NCBI RefSeq assembly: GCF_036227405.1
Contig: NZ_CP109473.1
Location: 6,882,001 to 6,946,000, forward strand
Direction: 5' to 3'
Source of the DNA: Streptomyces sp. NBC_01460
Lineage (GTDB): Bacteria; Actinomycetota; Actinomycetes; Streptomycetales; Streptomycetaceae
DNA length: 64,000 nt
The translations under genes and the position numbers were made by a program. The notes beneath the pieces are model-generated. The model was given only the letters and a program-made list of their open reading frames with translations. It searched no databases and was not told the origin of the DNA. Of this stretch, positions 50,077 to 58,864 are shown piece by piece. Each line of letters begins with the position of its first letter. The first letter of the stretch is position 1.

Positions 50077-52008
50077 TCAGCTCAGGAGTGAGCCCAGCAC
50101 ATCGGCCCCGCAGGAGGTCATGACCGACTCCGGGCGGAACTGCACGCCACGGACGGCCGCGCCGTGCATCGCGATCAGCTCCCGCCCGTCCGGGCCCAGG
50201 CACAGGGTGGACGGGCCGTGGTGCGCGGGCGCGGCGGCCGGGCCGGGCGTGACCGCGTAGGTGTTGCGGAACGCGGCCGTGATCCGCCGGCCGAAGACCT
50301 CGACGTCCCTGCCGAGTCCGGTGCCGGTCCTGGCCGTGACCCGCGCGCCCGGTACGGCGGCGAGGGCGAGCAACTGGAAGCCGAGCCCCACCCCGGCCAC
50401 CGGGGCGCCGCCCGGCGGCCGTCCACGCACGAGGGACGCGCTCACCTCCCGGAGCGCCTCCATCCGGGGGTCGTCGGGGTCGTCGGGCCGGCCAGGCCCG
50501 GAGGCCAGCAGCACGGGCCCCCGGTGCCGGGACAGGGTGGCGCCCGCGTCGGGATCCTCGTACCGGACGACCTCGGCGGGTCCGTGCACCGAGGCCACCA
50601 TGTGGACCAGGGAGGTCAGGTCCTCGCCGCCCGTGGAGAGCACGAGCACCCGGCCGGCGCGCGATGCCGGCGCGCCTTCGCCGCTCGTCCAGAACGACGA
50701 GAGCGCCGCGCGCCGCCGGGCCAGGGCGTCCCGCACGGGTCCGTGGGCGTCGTCGTCCGGGCCGTCGTCGGCGGCGGTAAGTGTGGCGTCGTCCGGCTCC
50801 CGGTGCGACGGGGAAGCCGTCGTGAGGGCCGTCAGCAGGGCACGTGCCTTGGTCCGCGTCTCGGCCGCCTCCGACGGCGGTGACGACCGGCTGCCGACAG
50901 TCGCCCCCACCGACAGCCGCGCGCGGCCCAGATGATCGATGTCCAGGGTGCGTATCACCGCGGCGGAGTCCAGCTCCTCGTCGCCCCGCTCGTCGCGGCC
51001 GATCAGCGCGAGGAGCCCGCCGTAGTACCCCCGGCCCGTCGTCTCGTGGCGGCGGATGGCACCGCACGCCTCGGCGTAGGGGCTTCCCACCGCGGTGGAG
51101 GCGAACATCGCCCGCGCAAGGGTCTCGCGGGCACCCGCCACCGCGGGTCCGCTGATCCGGCACTGGGTGTGCAGCAGATGGGCCATCCTCCGCAGGAACG
51201 GCCCCTCCACCCGGACCTCCGGGCCGGCCAGCCCGCACAGCACCGCGAGCTCGGCGTCCACCGTGGTCGCCAGTTCCTCGGACTCCTTGCGGTCGGCGAG
51301 GAAGTCGAGCAGTTCCCCGGTGCGCGGCCCGTGCGGCGGGCGGCGGTACGTACCGCACAGGGGGTTCATCACCACCCTCTGGTCCTCGATGGCCACATGG
51401 CCCTGGGGGGTCGCCCCCACCAGGGTGGTCGGCCGCTCACCACCGGTGTGCACGAGGAACGTCCAGTAGGCTCCCGCCTCGCCGGTCAGCAACCGCCGGA
51501 ACAGCTCGACCGCCACCGCGGGGCGGAAGCCGGGCAGCAGGGCGGTGCAGTCGCGCCGGAGCAGGACGTTCAGCCCCCCACGGGCCGCGTCCGACGCGGC
51601 GAACTCGCGTACCAGTCCCTCGTAGTGGGCGTCGTCCGTCGTGAAACCCACGTCCTGCCACCGCACCGGCCCGCCATCGAAGGCGTCGAGCGCCGTCTCC
51701 GGCAGCACGTGGTGCTCGGAGATCCGCAGGACGCGTAAGGGGGTGTGGTCGTCGTGGCAGCGCAGACCGTGCTCGGCCATCTGCCGGAAGGGCATCAGGA
51801 CCAGCGAGCCGGGGCCCCGCGAGGCGTCGGCCGGGCCGGCCTCCTCCAGCGAGCCGATCGTCTCCATCTCCCCGAACATGACCTCCACCGGGCCCGGGCC
51901 GTGCCCGTCGGCGCGATCCCTGCGCAGCAGGGCGAAGGGCGGCGGAGCCGCGCCGTGCAGACGCTCCAGTACGCGAACGCCGTTCATGCCGGAGTCCTTC
52001 GGTCCCAT
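50077..52008 (-). CDS. PhzE-like anthranilate/ADIC synthase with degenerate glutaminase domain
   Basis: A 643-residue fusion. Residues 1-~400 are a chorismate-utilising domain, beginning 'PPPFALLRRDRADGHGPGPVEVMFGEME' and ending with the active-site block 'MFASTAVGSPYAEACGAIRRHETTGRGYYGGLLALIG', which is PhzE-like. Residues ~440-643 are a GATase1 domain. Its nucleophile elbow reads 'GVGLGFQ' in place of GVCLGHQ, and the catalytic His motif reads 'QFRPES' in place of QFHPES, so it cannot hydrolyse glutamine by the normal mechanism. It probably supplies the anthranilate half of a benzodiazepine. ATG 52008. Confidence 0.85.
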   Translation of the reverse strand: MGPKDSGMNGVRVLERLHGAAPPPFALLRRDRADGHGPGPVEVMFGEMETIGSLEEAGPADASRGPGSLVLMPFRQMAEHGLRCHDDHTPLRVLRISEHHVLPETALDAFDGGPVRWQDVGFTTDDAHYEGLVREFAASDAARGGLNVLLRRDCTALLPGFRPAVAVELFRRLLTGEAGAYWTFLVHTGGERPTTLVGATPQGHVAIEDQRVVMNPLCGTYRRPPHGPRTGELLDFLADRKESEELATTVDAELAVLCGLAGPEVRVEGPFLRRMAHLLHTQCRISGPAVAGARETLARAMFASTAVGSPYAEACGAIRRHETTGRGYYGGLLALIGRDERGDEELDSAAVIRTLDIDHLGRARLSVGATVGSRSSPPSEAAETRTKARALLTALTTASPSHREPDDATLTAADDGPDDDAHGPVRDALARRRAALSSFWTSGEGAPASRAGRVLVLSTGGEDLTSLVHMVASVHGPAEVVRYEDPDAGATLSRHRGPVLLASGPGRPDDPDDPRMEALREVSASLVRGRPPGGAPVAGVGLGFQLLALAAVPGARVTARTGTGLGRDVEVFGRRITAAFRNTYAVTPGPAAAPAHHGPSTLCLGPDGRELIAMHGAAVRGVQFRPESVMTSCGADVLGSLLS

Positions 52009-52211
52009 GTCGGTTCCCTCCTCGCACGACGGGCGGCGATGTGCCGGTCCGTCTGATTCAACTGGTCCTCATCGGACAGGAGTTATGGCCTGACGGCCTT
52101 CACGTCGTCCGTCGGAAGGTCCACCTGCTCCGGCCGGGACGATTCCGCGGCCGGACGCCACGGCTGCCCCGCGCGCCGCCGAACCACTCGACCGAGTCCC
52201 AGTGAGGTGTC

Positions 52212-53405
52212 ATGCGTATCGCGATCATCGGAGCCGGCCCCGGCGGCCTCTACACGGCCGCGCTCGTCAAGCGGCTCCGGCCCGGATGCCGGATCGACGT
52301 CTGGGAGGCCGGCGCCCCCGACGAGACCTTCGGTTTCGGCGTGGTCTTCTCCGAGGGGGCGCTCGGCGGCATCGAGGCCGCGGACCCCCAGCTCTTCGCC
52401 CGTCTGGAGGCCGCGTGCGCGCAGTGGTCCAGGATCGACGTCCACCACCGCGGCCAGGTCATGCGCAACGGGGGCTACCGCTTCTCGGCGATCGGCCGCC
52501 GTGTCCTGCTGAGCATGCTGCGCACCCGCTGCACGGACCTGGGTGTGACCATCCGGTACGGCACCCGCGCCCCCGACGCGGCCCTGCTGGCCGGCACGTA
52601 CGACCTGGTGGTGGCGGCCGACGGCGTCAACTCCTCGACGCGTGAGGCCCACCGCGAGGAATTCGGCACCGAGGGTGGCACGCGCGGATCGCGGTACCTG
52701 TGGCTCGGCACCGACCGGACCTTCACCGCCCTGACCTTCGCCGTCGCCGAGACGGAGTTCGGCCCGATGCACGCCCACGCCTATCCCTACGCCCCCGGGC
52801 TCAGCACGTTCATCGCGGAGGTCGACGACCACGTCCGCGAGGCCGCCGGGTTCACCGACCGGGACGCACCGGGTGGTGGCGGGCGGGACGACGACGGCAC
52901 GGCCGACGCCGACCGGATCGCCGGATTCTTCGCCGGCGTACTGGAGGGCCACCGGCTGCGGACGAACCGGTCGCGGTGGGCGCGCTTCTCCGTCGTACGC
53001 AACCGGCGCTGGAGCCTCGGGAACATCGCCCTCCTCGGCGACAGCGCCCACACCACGCACTTCTCCATCGGATCGGGGACCAGGCTGGCCATGGAGGACG
53101 GGCTGTCCCTCGCCCTGGCGGTGGACGCACACGGAGCGGTGCCCGACGCCCTCACCGCCTACGAGGCGGAGCGCAGGCCGGACGTGGAGTCCATGCAGCG
53201 GACCGCGCGGATCAGCCAGGAGTGGTTCGAGGAGCTGGACCGGTACACCGACCTCGGCCTGGAGGCGTTCAACGCCCACCTGGTCACCCGCAGCGGGCGG
53301 CTCACCCAGGAGGACATGCCCTCCTGGTCCCCGGACCGCGTCGAGCTGATCCGCGACCGCTTCGCCCGCGCGGACGGCCGGCTCCGCGGTGCCCCCGCCC
53401 GCTGA
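52212..53405 (+). CDS. FAD-dependent aryl hydroxylase (salicylyl/anthraniloyl-CoA hydroxylase-like)
   Basis: A 397-residue class A flavin monooxygenase. It has GxGxxG 'IAIIGAGPGGLYTAALVKR', 'FGFGVVFSEGALGGI', DG motif 'LVVAADGVNSSTRE' and GD motif 'NIALLGDSAHTTHFSIGSGTRLAMEDGLSLALAV'. The sequence resembles the hydroxylase part of SdgC/2-aminobenzoyl-CoA monooxygenases. In a benzodiazepine cluster it would hydroxylate the anthranilate ring or its thioester. It is divergent from the PhzE-like gene across 203 bases; GAGG precedes the ATG. Confidence 0.83.
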   Translation: MRIAIIGAGPGGLYTAALVKRLRPGCRIDVWEAGAPDETFGFGVVFSEGALGGIEAADPQLFARLEAACAQWSRIDVHHRGQVMRNGGYRFSAIGRRVLLSMLRTRCTDLGVTIRYGTRAPDAALLAGTYDLVVAADGVNSSTREAHREEFGTEGGTRGSRYLWLGTDRTFTALTFAVAETEFGPMHAHAYPYAPGLSTFIAEVDDHVREAAGFTDRDAPGGGGRDDDGTADADRIAGFFAGVLEGHRLRTNRSRWARFSVVRNRRWSLGNIALLGDSAHTTHFSIGSGTRLAMEDGLSLALAVDAHGAVPDALTAYEAERRPDVESMQRTARISQEWFEELDRYTDLGLEAFNAHLVTRSGRLTQEDMPSWSPDRVELIRDRFARADGRLRGAPAR

Positions 53406-53422
53406 CCCGGCGGCCGTCCCGA

Positions 53423-53455
53423 CGGGCCCCCCGGCCGGAGCGGCCGGGGGGCCCG
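53423..53455. terminator. bidirectional terminator
   Basis: A perfect 15-base-pair stem (53423-53437 with 53441-53455) with a three-base loop lies between the convergent aryl hydroxylase gene and the end of the proline-branch operon. Confidence 0.85.
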
Positions 53456-53494
53456 ACGCCCGTGCTCCGCCGCACCGGGCCACGAGGAGGCGGG

Positions 53495-53695
53495 TCACGA
53501 GGAGTCGGAGCGCCGTTCGGCCACCGACCTGCCGCCCACGAACCAGTGGGCCGGTGACGCCTCCTCCACGATCACCCGCACGGCGTCCACCGGGGTGCCG
53601 AGCGTCTCGTGCACGGCGTCGGTGAGCGCCCGCCCGAGGGACGCCACCTCCTCGGGCGACCGTCCGTCCAGCAGGGTGACGTGGATGAGAGGCAT
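53495..53695 (-). CDS. 4-oxalocrotonate tautomerase family protein (TomN-like)
   Basis: A 66-residue tautomerase. After Met removal the N-terminal catalytic Pro is exposed ('MPLIHVTLLDGRSPEEVASLGRALTDAVHETLG'), and 'VRVIVEEASPAHWFVGGRSVAERR' completes the 4-OT fold. A 4-OT homologue is a known component of pyrrolobenzodiazepine clusters (TomN of tomaymycin), placed in the alkylproline branch. It is the last gene of the seven-gene minus-strand operon; a good AAGGAG precedes the ATG. Confidence 0.88.
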   Translation of the reverse strand: MPLIHVTLLDGRSPEEVASLGRALTDAVHETLGTPVDAVRVIVEEASPAHWFVGGRSVAERRSDSS

Positions 53696-53742
53696 TGCGA
53701 ACTCCTTCCGGCAGGGACGTGCCGCGGGTGGCGGGACGTGCT

Positions 53743-56043
53743 TCAGGACGAGGCCTTCTCCCGGTCGCGCAGGTCCGCGGCGAGACTGCTGCCCGTGTGC
53801 GAGCCCTTCGCCCGGGCCAGCTCGGCGGGCGTGCCCTCGAAGACCACGCGCCCCCCGTGGGTGCCGGCCTCCGGACCGAGATCGACGACCCAGTCGGCGT
53901 GCTTGACGACGTCGAGGTCGTGCTCGATCACGACCACGGTGTTGTCGCCGTCCACGAGCCGGTCGAAGAGCTCCAGCAGCCGGTCGATGTCGCTCATGTG
54001 GAGGCCGGTGGTCGGCTCGTCGAAGAGGTAGACGCTGCCCGTCTCCTTGAGCCGGTGCGCCAGCTTGAGCCGTTGCCGCTCACCGCCGGAGAGGGTGGAC
54101 AGCGGCTGGCCCAGCGTCAGGTAGCCGAGCCCCACCTCGGTGAGGAGGGCCAGTTTCCGCAGCGCGGGCGCGTCGTCGAAGAAGCCCGCGGCCTCCTCGA
54201 CCGTCATGTCCAGGACGTCGACGACGGTTCTGCCGTCCACGGTGTGGCGCAGGGCCTCGTCGTTGAACCGCCGGCCCTCGCAGCGCTCGCACACCGTGGT
54301 GACCGGGTCCATGAAGGCCAGGTCCGTCTCGATGACGCCCTTGCCCTTGCACTCCGGGCAGGCGCCCTCCGAGTTGAAGCTGAACAGGCCCGGCTTCTCG
54401 CCCGAGGCACGCGCGAACCGCCGCCGCAGGACGTCCATGACGTCGGTGTACGTCGCCGGGTTGGAGCGCGGGGAGATGCCGATCGACGACTGGTCGATCA
54501 CGATGGCCCCGGGGTGCTGCGCGGTGAACACCCGGGAGATGAGGGTGCTCTTGCCGGAACCGGCCACACCGGTCACCGCCGTCAGCACCCCGGTGGGGAT
54601 GTCGACCGTGACGTCGTCGAGATTGTGCAGACGGGCGCCGCGCACCGTCAGGGCGCCGGTGGGGGAGCGGTACCGCTCCTTGAGCCCGGGGACGCGCCTC
54701 AGCTGCTCGCCGGTCACGGTGCGGGACCGCCGCAGTCCCGCCGGGGTGCCCTCGAAGGTCACCTCGCCGCCGTCGCGGCCGGCCCCGGGGCCCATGTCGA
54801 CGACGTGGTCGGCGATCGCGATGACGTCCCGGTCGTGCTCCACGACCAGCACGGTGTTCCCCCTGTCGCGCAGCGCGAGCAGGATCTCGTTCATGCGGCG
54901 CACGTCGCGAGGATGGAGGCCGACGCTGGGCTCGTCGAAGATGTACGTGAGCCCCGTCAGGCTGCTGCTCAGGTGGCGCACCATCTTGAGCCGTTGGGCC
55001 TCGCCGCCGGACAGGGACGTGGTCCGCCGCCCGAGCGACAGATAGCCGAGACCGACGGAGCTGATGCGCTCCAGCGCCGCCCGCGCACCCGCCACCACCG
55101 GCTTGACGGCCGGCGTGTCGACCCGGGCGAGCCGCTCGATCAGCTCGGTGATCTCCAGCGCGGCGAAGTCCGCGATGTTGTCCCCGTCGATGCGCGAGGC
55201 GAGGGCCGCCTCGTTGAGCCGGCCGCCGTGGCACACGGCGCAGGGGCCCTGGGTCACCACCCGTTCGATGGCCTCGCGCTCTTTGCCCTTCGCGTGGTCC
55301 AGGCCGGGTTTGACGTACCGGCGGGTGAAACGCTCTACGATCCCCTCGTACTCGTTCTTGTACACGCCGTTGCGGCCGGCGCGGTCGACCGTGAACCCCT
55401 TGCCGTGCAGCAGCAGTTCGCGGTCCTTCGCGGAGAAGTCGCGTAACGGCAGGTCCGGGTCGAAGAGCCCCGACTCGCCGTAGAGCTGCCACTGGAAGGT
55501 GCCGACGGCGAACGACGGGAAGCCGATGGCCCCCTCGTTGAGGCTCTTGCTCTCGTCGAGCAGCCGGTCGAGTTCCAGCCGGACCGTCGTACCGAGCCCC
55601 TGGCAGGCCTCGCACATGCCGCGCGGGTCGTTGAAGGAGTACATGTGGGAGGGGCCCGCGCCGGGGCTGCCCGCGCGGGAGAAGAGCACCCGCAGCATCG
55701 GCAGGATCTCGGTCATCGTGCCGACCGTCGAGCGGGCGTTGCCGCCGACCTGCCGCTGGTCGATGACGATCGCCGTGGTGAGGTTCTCCATCACCTCGGC
55801 TTCCGGCCGCTCGTACTTGGGCATCCGGTTGCGGACGAAGGCGGGCAGGGTCTCGTTCAGCTGCCGCTGGGACTCGACCGCGAGGGTGTCGAACACCACC
55901 GAGGACTTCCCCGATCCGGAGACCCCGGTGAAGACGGTCAGCTTTCTCTTCGGGATGCGCAGGTCGACGCCCTTGAGATTGTTCTGCCGGGCCTCGCCCA
56001 GCACGATGAAGTCCTCGGGGTCGGTCTTCCGGTGAGCCGCCAT
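53743..56043 (-). CDS. UvrA-like ABC protein, probable benzodiazepine self-resistance
   Basis: A 766-residue short UvrA paralogue. It has two ABC domains with Walker A 'GVSGSGKSSVVFDTLA' and 'GVAGSGKSTLISRVF', signatures 'SLSGGEAQRLKM' and '[13 protein letters not shown]', and zinc-finger cysteine pairs 'CEACQG', 'CAVCHG', 'CPECKGKG' and 'CERCEG'. Housekeeping UvrA is about 950 residues and binds UvrB; the shorter type (DrrC-like) is found in clusters for DNA-binding drugs, including pyrrolobenzodiazepines. It is thought to remove drug from DNA. ATG at 56043 is preferred to the GTG 15 bases upstream because GGAAGGGG precedes it. Confidence 0.92.
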   Translation of the reverse strand: MAAHRKTDPEDFIVLGEARQNNLKGVDLRIPKRKLTVFTGVSGSGKSSVVFDTLAVESQRQLNETLPAFVRNRMPKYERPEAEVMENLTTAIVIDQRQVGGNARSTVGTMTEILPMLRVLFSRAGSPGAGPSHMYSFNDPRGMCEACQGLGTTVRLELDRLLDESKSLNEGAIGFPSFAVGTFQWQLYGESGLFDPDLPLRDFSAKDRELLLHGKGFTVDRAGRNGVYKNEYEGIVERFTRRYVKPGLDHAKGKEREAIERVVTQGPCAVCHGGRLNEAALASRIDGDNIADFAALEITELIERLARVDTPAVKPVVAGARAALERISSVGLGYLSLGRRTTSLSGGEAQRLKMVRHLSSSLTGLTYIFDEPSVGLHPRDVRRMNEILLALRDRGNTVLVVEHDRDVIAIADHVVDMGPGAGRDGGEVTFEGTPAGLRRSRTVTGEQLRRVPGLKERYRSPTGALTVRGARLHNLDDVTVDIPTGVLTAVTGVAGSGKSTLISRVFTAQHPGAIVIDQSSIGISPRSNPATYTDVMDVLRRRFARASGEKPGLFSFNSEGACPECKGKGVIETDLAFMDPVTTVCERCEGRRFNDEALRHTVDGRTVVDVLDMTVEEAAGFFDDAPALRKLALLTEVGLGYLTLGQPLSTLSGGERQRLKLAHRLKETGSVYLFDEPTTGLHMSDIDRLLELFDRLVDGDNTVVVIEHDLDVVKHADWVVDLGPEAGTHGGRVVFEGTPAELARAKGSHTGSSLAADLRDREKASS

Positions 56044-56108
56044 GTCAGCCCCTTCCACAGCTGGACGGGTGGTTTCCGTGGGGAAACCATTTCATGTGCT
56101 CCCTCCTC

Positions 56109-57902
56109 CTACCCGGCGACGGCGTAGGCCTGCGCGCCGCGCGGGCTGGCCGCTCCGAGCACCAGGCCGTCGCCGGCCGGGCCGGTGGCGCAGACCTTGC
56201 CCAGGGAGTAGTCGGGCGCGAGCTCCACCGCGTGGCCCCGTCGCCGCAGCAGCTCCAGCTCCCCGGCCGGCCAGCCGCTCTCCAGCACCACGGTCCCGGG
56301 GCGGAACCGGCGCGGGGCGAACGACGTGGGCACGTGGTCGGTGTGGAAGGCCCGCGCCTCGACGGCCGCCTGCGGGCCCATGCCGTGGTCCACGTGGTTG
56401 AGGAAGAAGCCCAAAGTCCACTGGTCCTGCTGGTCGCCGCCCGGTGTGCCGAAGGCCAGCTGCGGCTCCCCGTCCCGCAGGACCATGGTCGGGCTGAGCG
56501 TGGTGCGCGGCCGCTTTCCCGGCGCCAGGGTGTTGGGGTGACCCGGCGTCAGCGTCGCCATCTGCCCGCGGGTGCCGAGGGGGAAGCCCAGCCCCGGTAT
56601 CACCGGAGAGCTCTTGAGCCAGCCGCCGCTGGGCGTCGCCGCCACCATGTTGCCCGCGGCGTCGGTGGCCGTGATGCAGCAGGTGTCGCCGGTGGAGGCG
56701 GTCAGCTTCATGATGGCCGGAATGCCCTGCTCCAGCTCACCCAGCCAGGCCGGGTCCGCCGGCGCGGTGCTCCCGTCGTGCAGCGGCGGGAGCAGGGGCT
56801 CACGTCCGCCGGGCCTGCCGGGCCGCAGCTCCCCCGACGCCTCGGACCCGATGAGCGCGCGCCGTTCGGCCGTGTACGCGGGGTCCAGCAGGGCCCCCAT
56901 CGGCACATCCGCGTGCTCCGGGTCGCCGAACCACGCCTCACGGTCGGCGAACGCGAGCTTGGCGGCCTCGACCACCGTGTGCACGTACGCGGCGCTCCCC
57001 GGCCCCATCCCCGCCAGGTCGAAGCCCTCCAGCAGCGCCAGCTGCTGGAGGAAGACCGGGCCCTGCGACCACGGGCCTGCCTTGTGCACCGTACGGCCCC
57101 GGTACTCCAGGCTCAGCGACCGCTCCAGCCCCGGCCGCCACGCGGCCATGTCCGCACCGGTCAGCAGCCCGCCGTTGCGCCGCCCCGTGGAGTCCATCTC
57201 CTCCGCCTTGGCCAGGTAGGTGTCGATCGCCTCCGCCACGAAGCCGGTGTAGAACACCTCCGTCGCCGCGTCGATCACGCCTTCGCGGTCCCGCCCCGAT
57301 GCCTTCGCCTCGCTGACGACGCGCCGGAAGGTCCGGGCCAGCACGGGATTGGTGACCCGCTCCCCGGCCCGCGGGGCGACGCCCCGCCTCAGGTAGGTGC
57401 GGCCCGACTCCGTCCAGGTGTCGCGGAAGAGTCCCGACAGCGCGCCGATCATCGCCGCCGCCTTGGGGAGCAGGGGATAGCCCCGTTCCGCGTACCCGAC
57501 GGCGGGCTCCAGGACGATCTCCAGGGGCAGCGTGCCGTACTCCTTCAGCAGCCGCAGCCAGGCGCCGAAGGCCCCCGGGACGACGGCCGGCAGCAGTCCG
57601 GAACCGGGGACCACGGCCAGGCCCCGCTCGGTGAAGGCGTCGACGGTCGCCGCCGCGGGCATCGGTCCCTGCCCGCAGACGACGTCGACCACACCGGACC
57701 CGGAACGGTGGGCGAGGATGGGCACGTCGCCGCCCGGCCCGTTGAGGTGCGGTTCCACCACCTGGATGACGAAGGCGGCGGCGGCAGCGGCGTCGAAGGC
57801 GTTGCCGCCCCGGTCGAGCATGGACATTCCAGCGGTCGAAGCCAGCCAGTGGGTGGACGCCACGGCACCGCGGGTGCCGTGCAGTTCCGGTCGGAAGAGC
57901 AC
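56109..57902 (-). CDS. gamma-glutamyltransferase-like enzyme of alkylproline biosynthesis (LmbA/TomL type)
   Basis: A 597-residue Ntn-hydrolase of the GGT family. 'GAVASTHWLASTAGMSMLDRGGNAFDAAAAAAFV' opens the fold, the putative nucleophile Thr is in 'STGDTCCITATDAAGNMVAATP', and 'RPRTTLSPTMVLRDGEPQLAFGTPGGDQQDQ' follows. It has no signal peptide, unlike the housekeeping GGT at 29614. Homologues in lincomycin, hormaomycin and pyrrolobenzodiazepine clusters act as C-C bond hydrolases on an intermediate derived from cleaved L-DOPA. GTG at 57902 behind AAGGGA. Confidence 0.87.
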   Translation of the reverse strand: MLFRPELHGTRGAVASTHWLASTAGMSMLDRGGNAFDAAAAAAFVIQVVEPHLNGPGGDVPILAHRSGSGVVDVVCGQGPMPAAATVDAFTERGLAVVPGSGLLPAVVPGAFGAWLRLLKEYGTLPLEIVLEPAVGYAERGYPLLPKAAAMIGALSGLFRDTWTESGRTYLRRGVAPRAGERVTNPVLARTFRRVVSEAKASGRDREGVIDAATEVFYTGFVAEAIDTYLAKAEEMDSTGRRNGGLLTGADMAAWRPGLERSLSLEYRGRTVHKAGPWSQGPVFLQQLALLEGFDLAGMGPGSAAYVHTVVEAAKLAFADREAWFGDPEHADVPMGALLDPAYTAERRALIGSEASGELRPGRPGGREPLLPPLHDGSTAPADPAWLGELEQGIPAIMKLTASTGDTCCITATDAAGNMVAATPSGGWLKSSPVIPGLGFPLGTRGQMATLTPGHPNTLAPGKRPRTTLSPTMVLRDGEPQLAFGTPGGDQQDQWTLGFFLNHVDHGMGPQAAVEARAFHTDHVPTSFAPRRFRPGTVVLESGWPAGELELLRRRGHAVELAPDYSLGKVCATGPAGDGLVLGAASPRGAQAYAVAG

Positions 57903-58000
57903 GTGACAGGTCCCTTCTCCTCGTACGGGATCTCGGACGGTGGGCGCCAGGCGGGCCAGACGGGCCTGGCGGGCCTGGCGGTTCAGGCGGGCCAGGCGGT

Positions 58001-58864
58001 TCAGGGCCGTCCCGGTGCGGTCAGCCGGCCGGACGCGGTGGCGGTGACCCTGCCGTGGACCGTGGCGGCCGTGGCCCGGCCCTCCCGCAGGTCGACGGTG
58101 CAGGTGAGGGTGGCCGGCCGGCCCAGCCCCTCGCCCTGGAGCACCCGGTAGGAGTGCCGGCCGTCCGTGCCGGGCAACCCCTTCTCCCGGGCCAGCCAGG
58201 CGCCGAGCCCGAGGGCGGCGGAGGCGCAGGCCGGGTCCTCGGGCATGCCGTATCCGGGCGCGAACACCCGGACGCGGGCGGTCCGGTTCTCGTGGTCGTA
58301 CGCGACGAGCACGGCGTCGGGGCAGTCCTCCCAGACCGGGTCGGCCAGGTCGGCCGACGCCCCGGCCAGCGCTTCCTCGCAGACGGGCAGGAAGTGGAAG
58401 GCCGGTCCGAAGCCGGTCAGGTGGGGTGTCGCGGTGAGGTCGGAGCCGGACAGACCGCACGCCGCCAGGAGCGGGTCGGGGTCCCACTCGGGCCGCAGCA
58501 GGGGGGTACCCCCCACGGTCAGGGCGGAGCCGTCCGGCCCGGCCGTCACGGTGAGCTGCCGGCCGCCGCACTCCTGCACCGCCTCGCCGGGCGCGAGCCG
58601 TCCGGTCCGGACCAGGACACTGGCCGTGCCCACGGCGCTGTGGCCCCCGTACGGCGACTCCCCGCCCGGGGTCATCACCCGCACCCGGTAGGCGGACCCG
58701 GGCAGGCCGGGCGGGAGGACGAACGCCGTCTCGGTCAGGGCGATCTCCCGGGCGACGGCGAGCATGTCCGCCTCCGAGAGGCCCTGCGCGTCGGGTACGA
58801 CACCGAGGGCGCAGCCGTCGAACGGGACGTCGGTGAACATGTCGACGATCTCGTATCCGATCAT
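58001..58864 (-). CDS. PhzF-family isomerase of alkylproline biosynthesis (LmbX/TomK type)
   Basis: A 287-residue PhzF/DAP-epimerase-fold protein. 'MIGYEIVDMFTDVPFDGCALGVVPDAQGLS' and the catalytic Glu in 'ALTETAFVLPP' mark the N-terminal lobe; 'GHSAVGTASVLVRTG' and 'GMPEDPACASAALGLGAWLA' complete the two-lobe active site. In this neighbourhood it is expected to isomerise a double bond of the pyrroline intermediate and not to make phenazine. Its start overlaps the stop of the F420 reductase gene by four bases. Confidence 0.9.
   Translation of the reverse strand: MIGYEIVDMFTDVPFDGCALGVVPDAQGLSEADMLAVAREIALTETAFVLPPGLPGSAYRVRVMTPGGESPYGGHSAVGTASVLVRTGRLAPGEAVQECGGRQLTVTAGPDGSALTVGGTPLLRPEWDPDPLLAACGLSGSDLTATPHLTGFGPAFHFLPVCEEALAGASADLADPVWEDCPDAVLVAYDHENRTARVRVFAPGYGMPEDPACASAALGLGAWLAREKGLPGTDGRHSYRVLQGEGLGRPATLTCTVDLREGRATAATVHGRVTATASGRLTAPGRP

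Noticed and set aside
50077..58864. Phenazine cluster, suggested by PhzE-like and PhzF-like proteins together
   Set aside because: No PhzB, PhzD or PhzG homologue is present, and the PhzF-like gene sits in an operon with tyrosine hydroxylase, L-DOPA dioxygenase, F420 reductase and GGT-like genes, which fits alkylproline biosynthesis.
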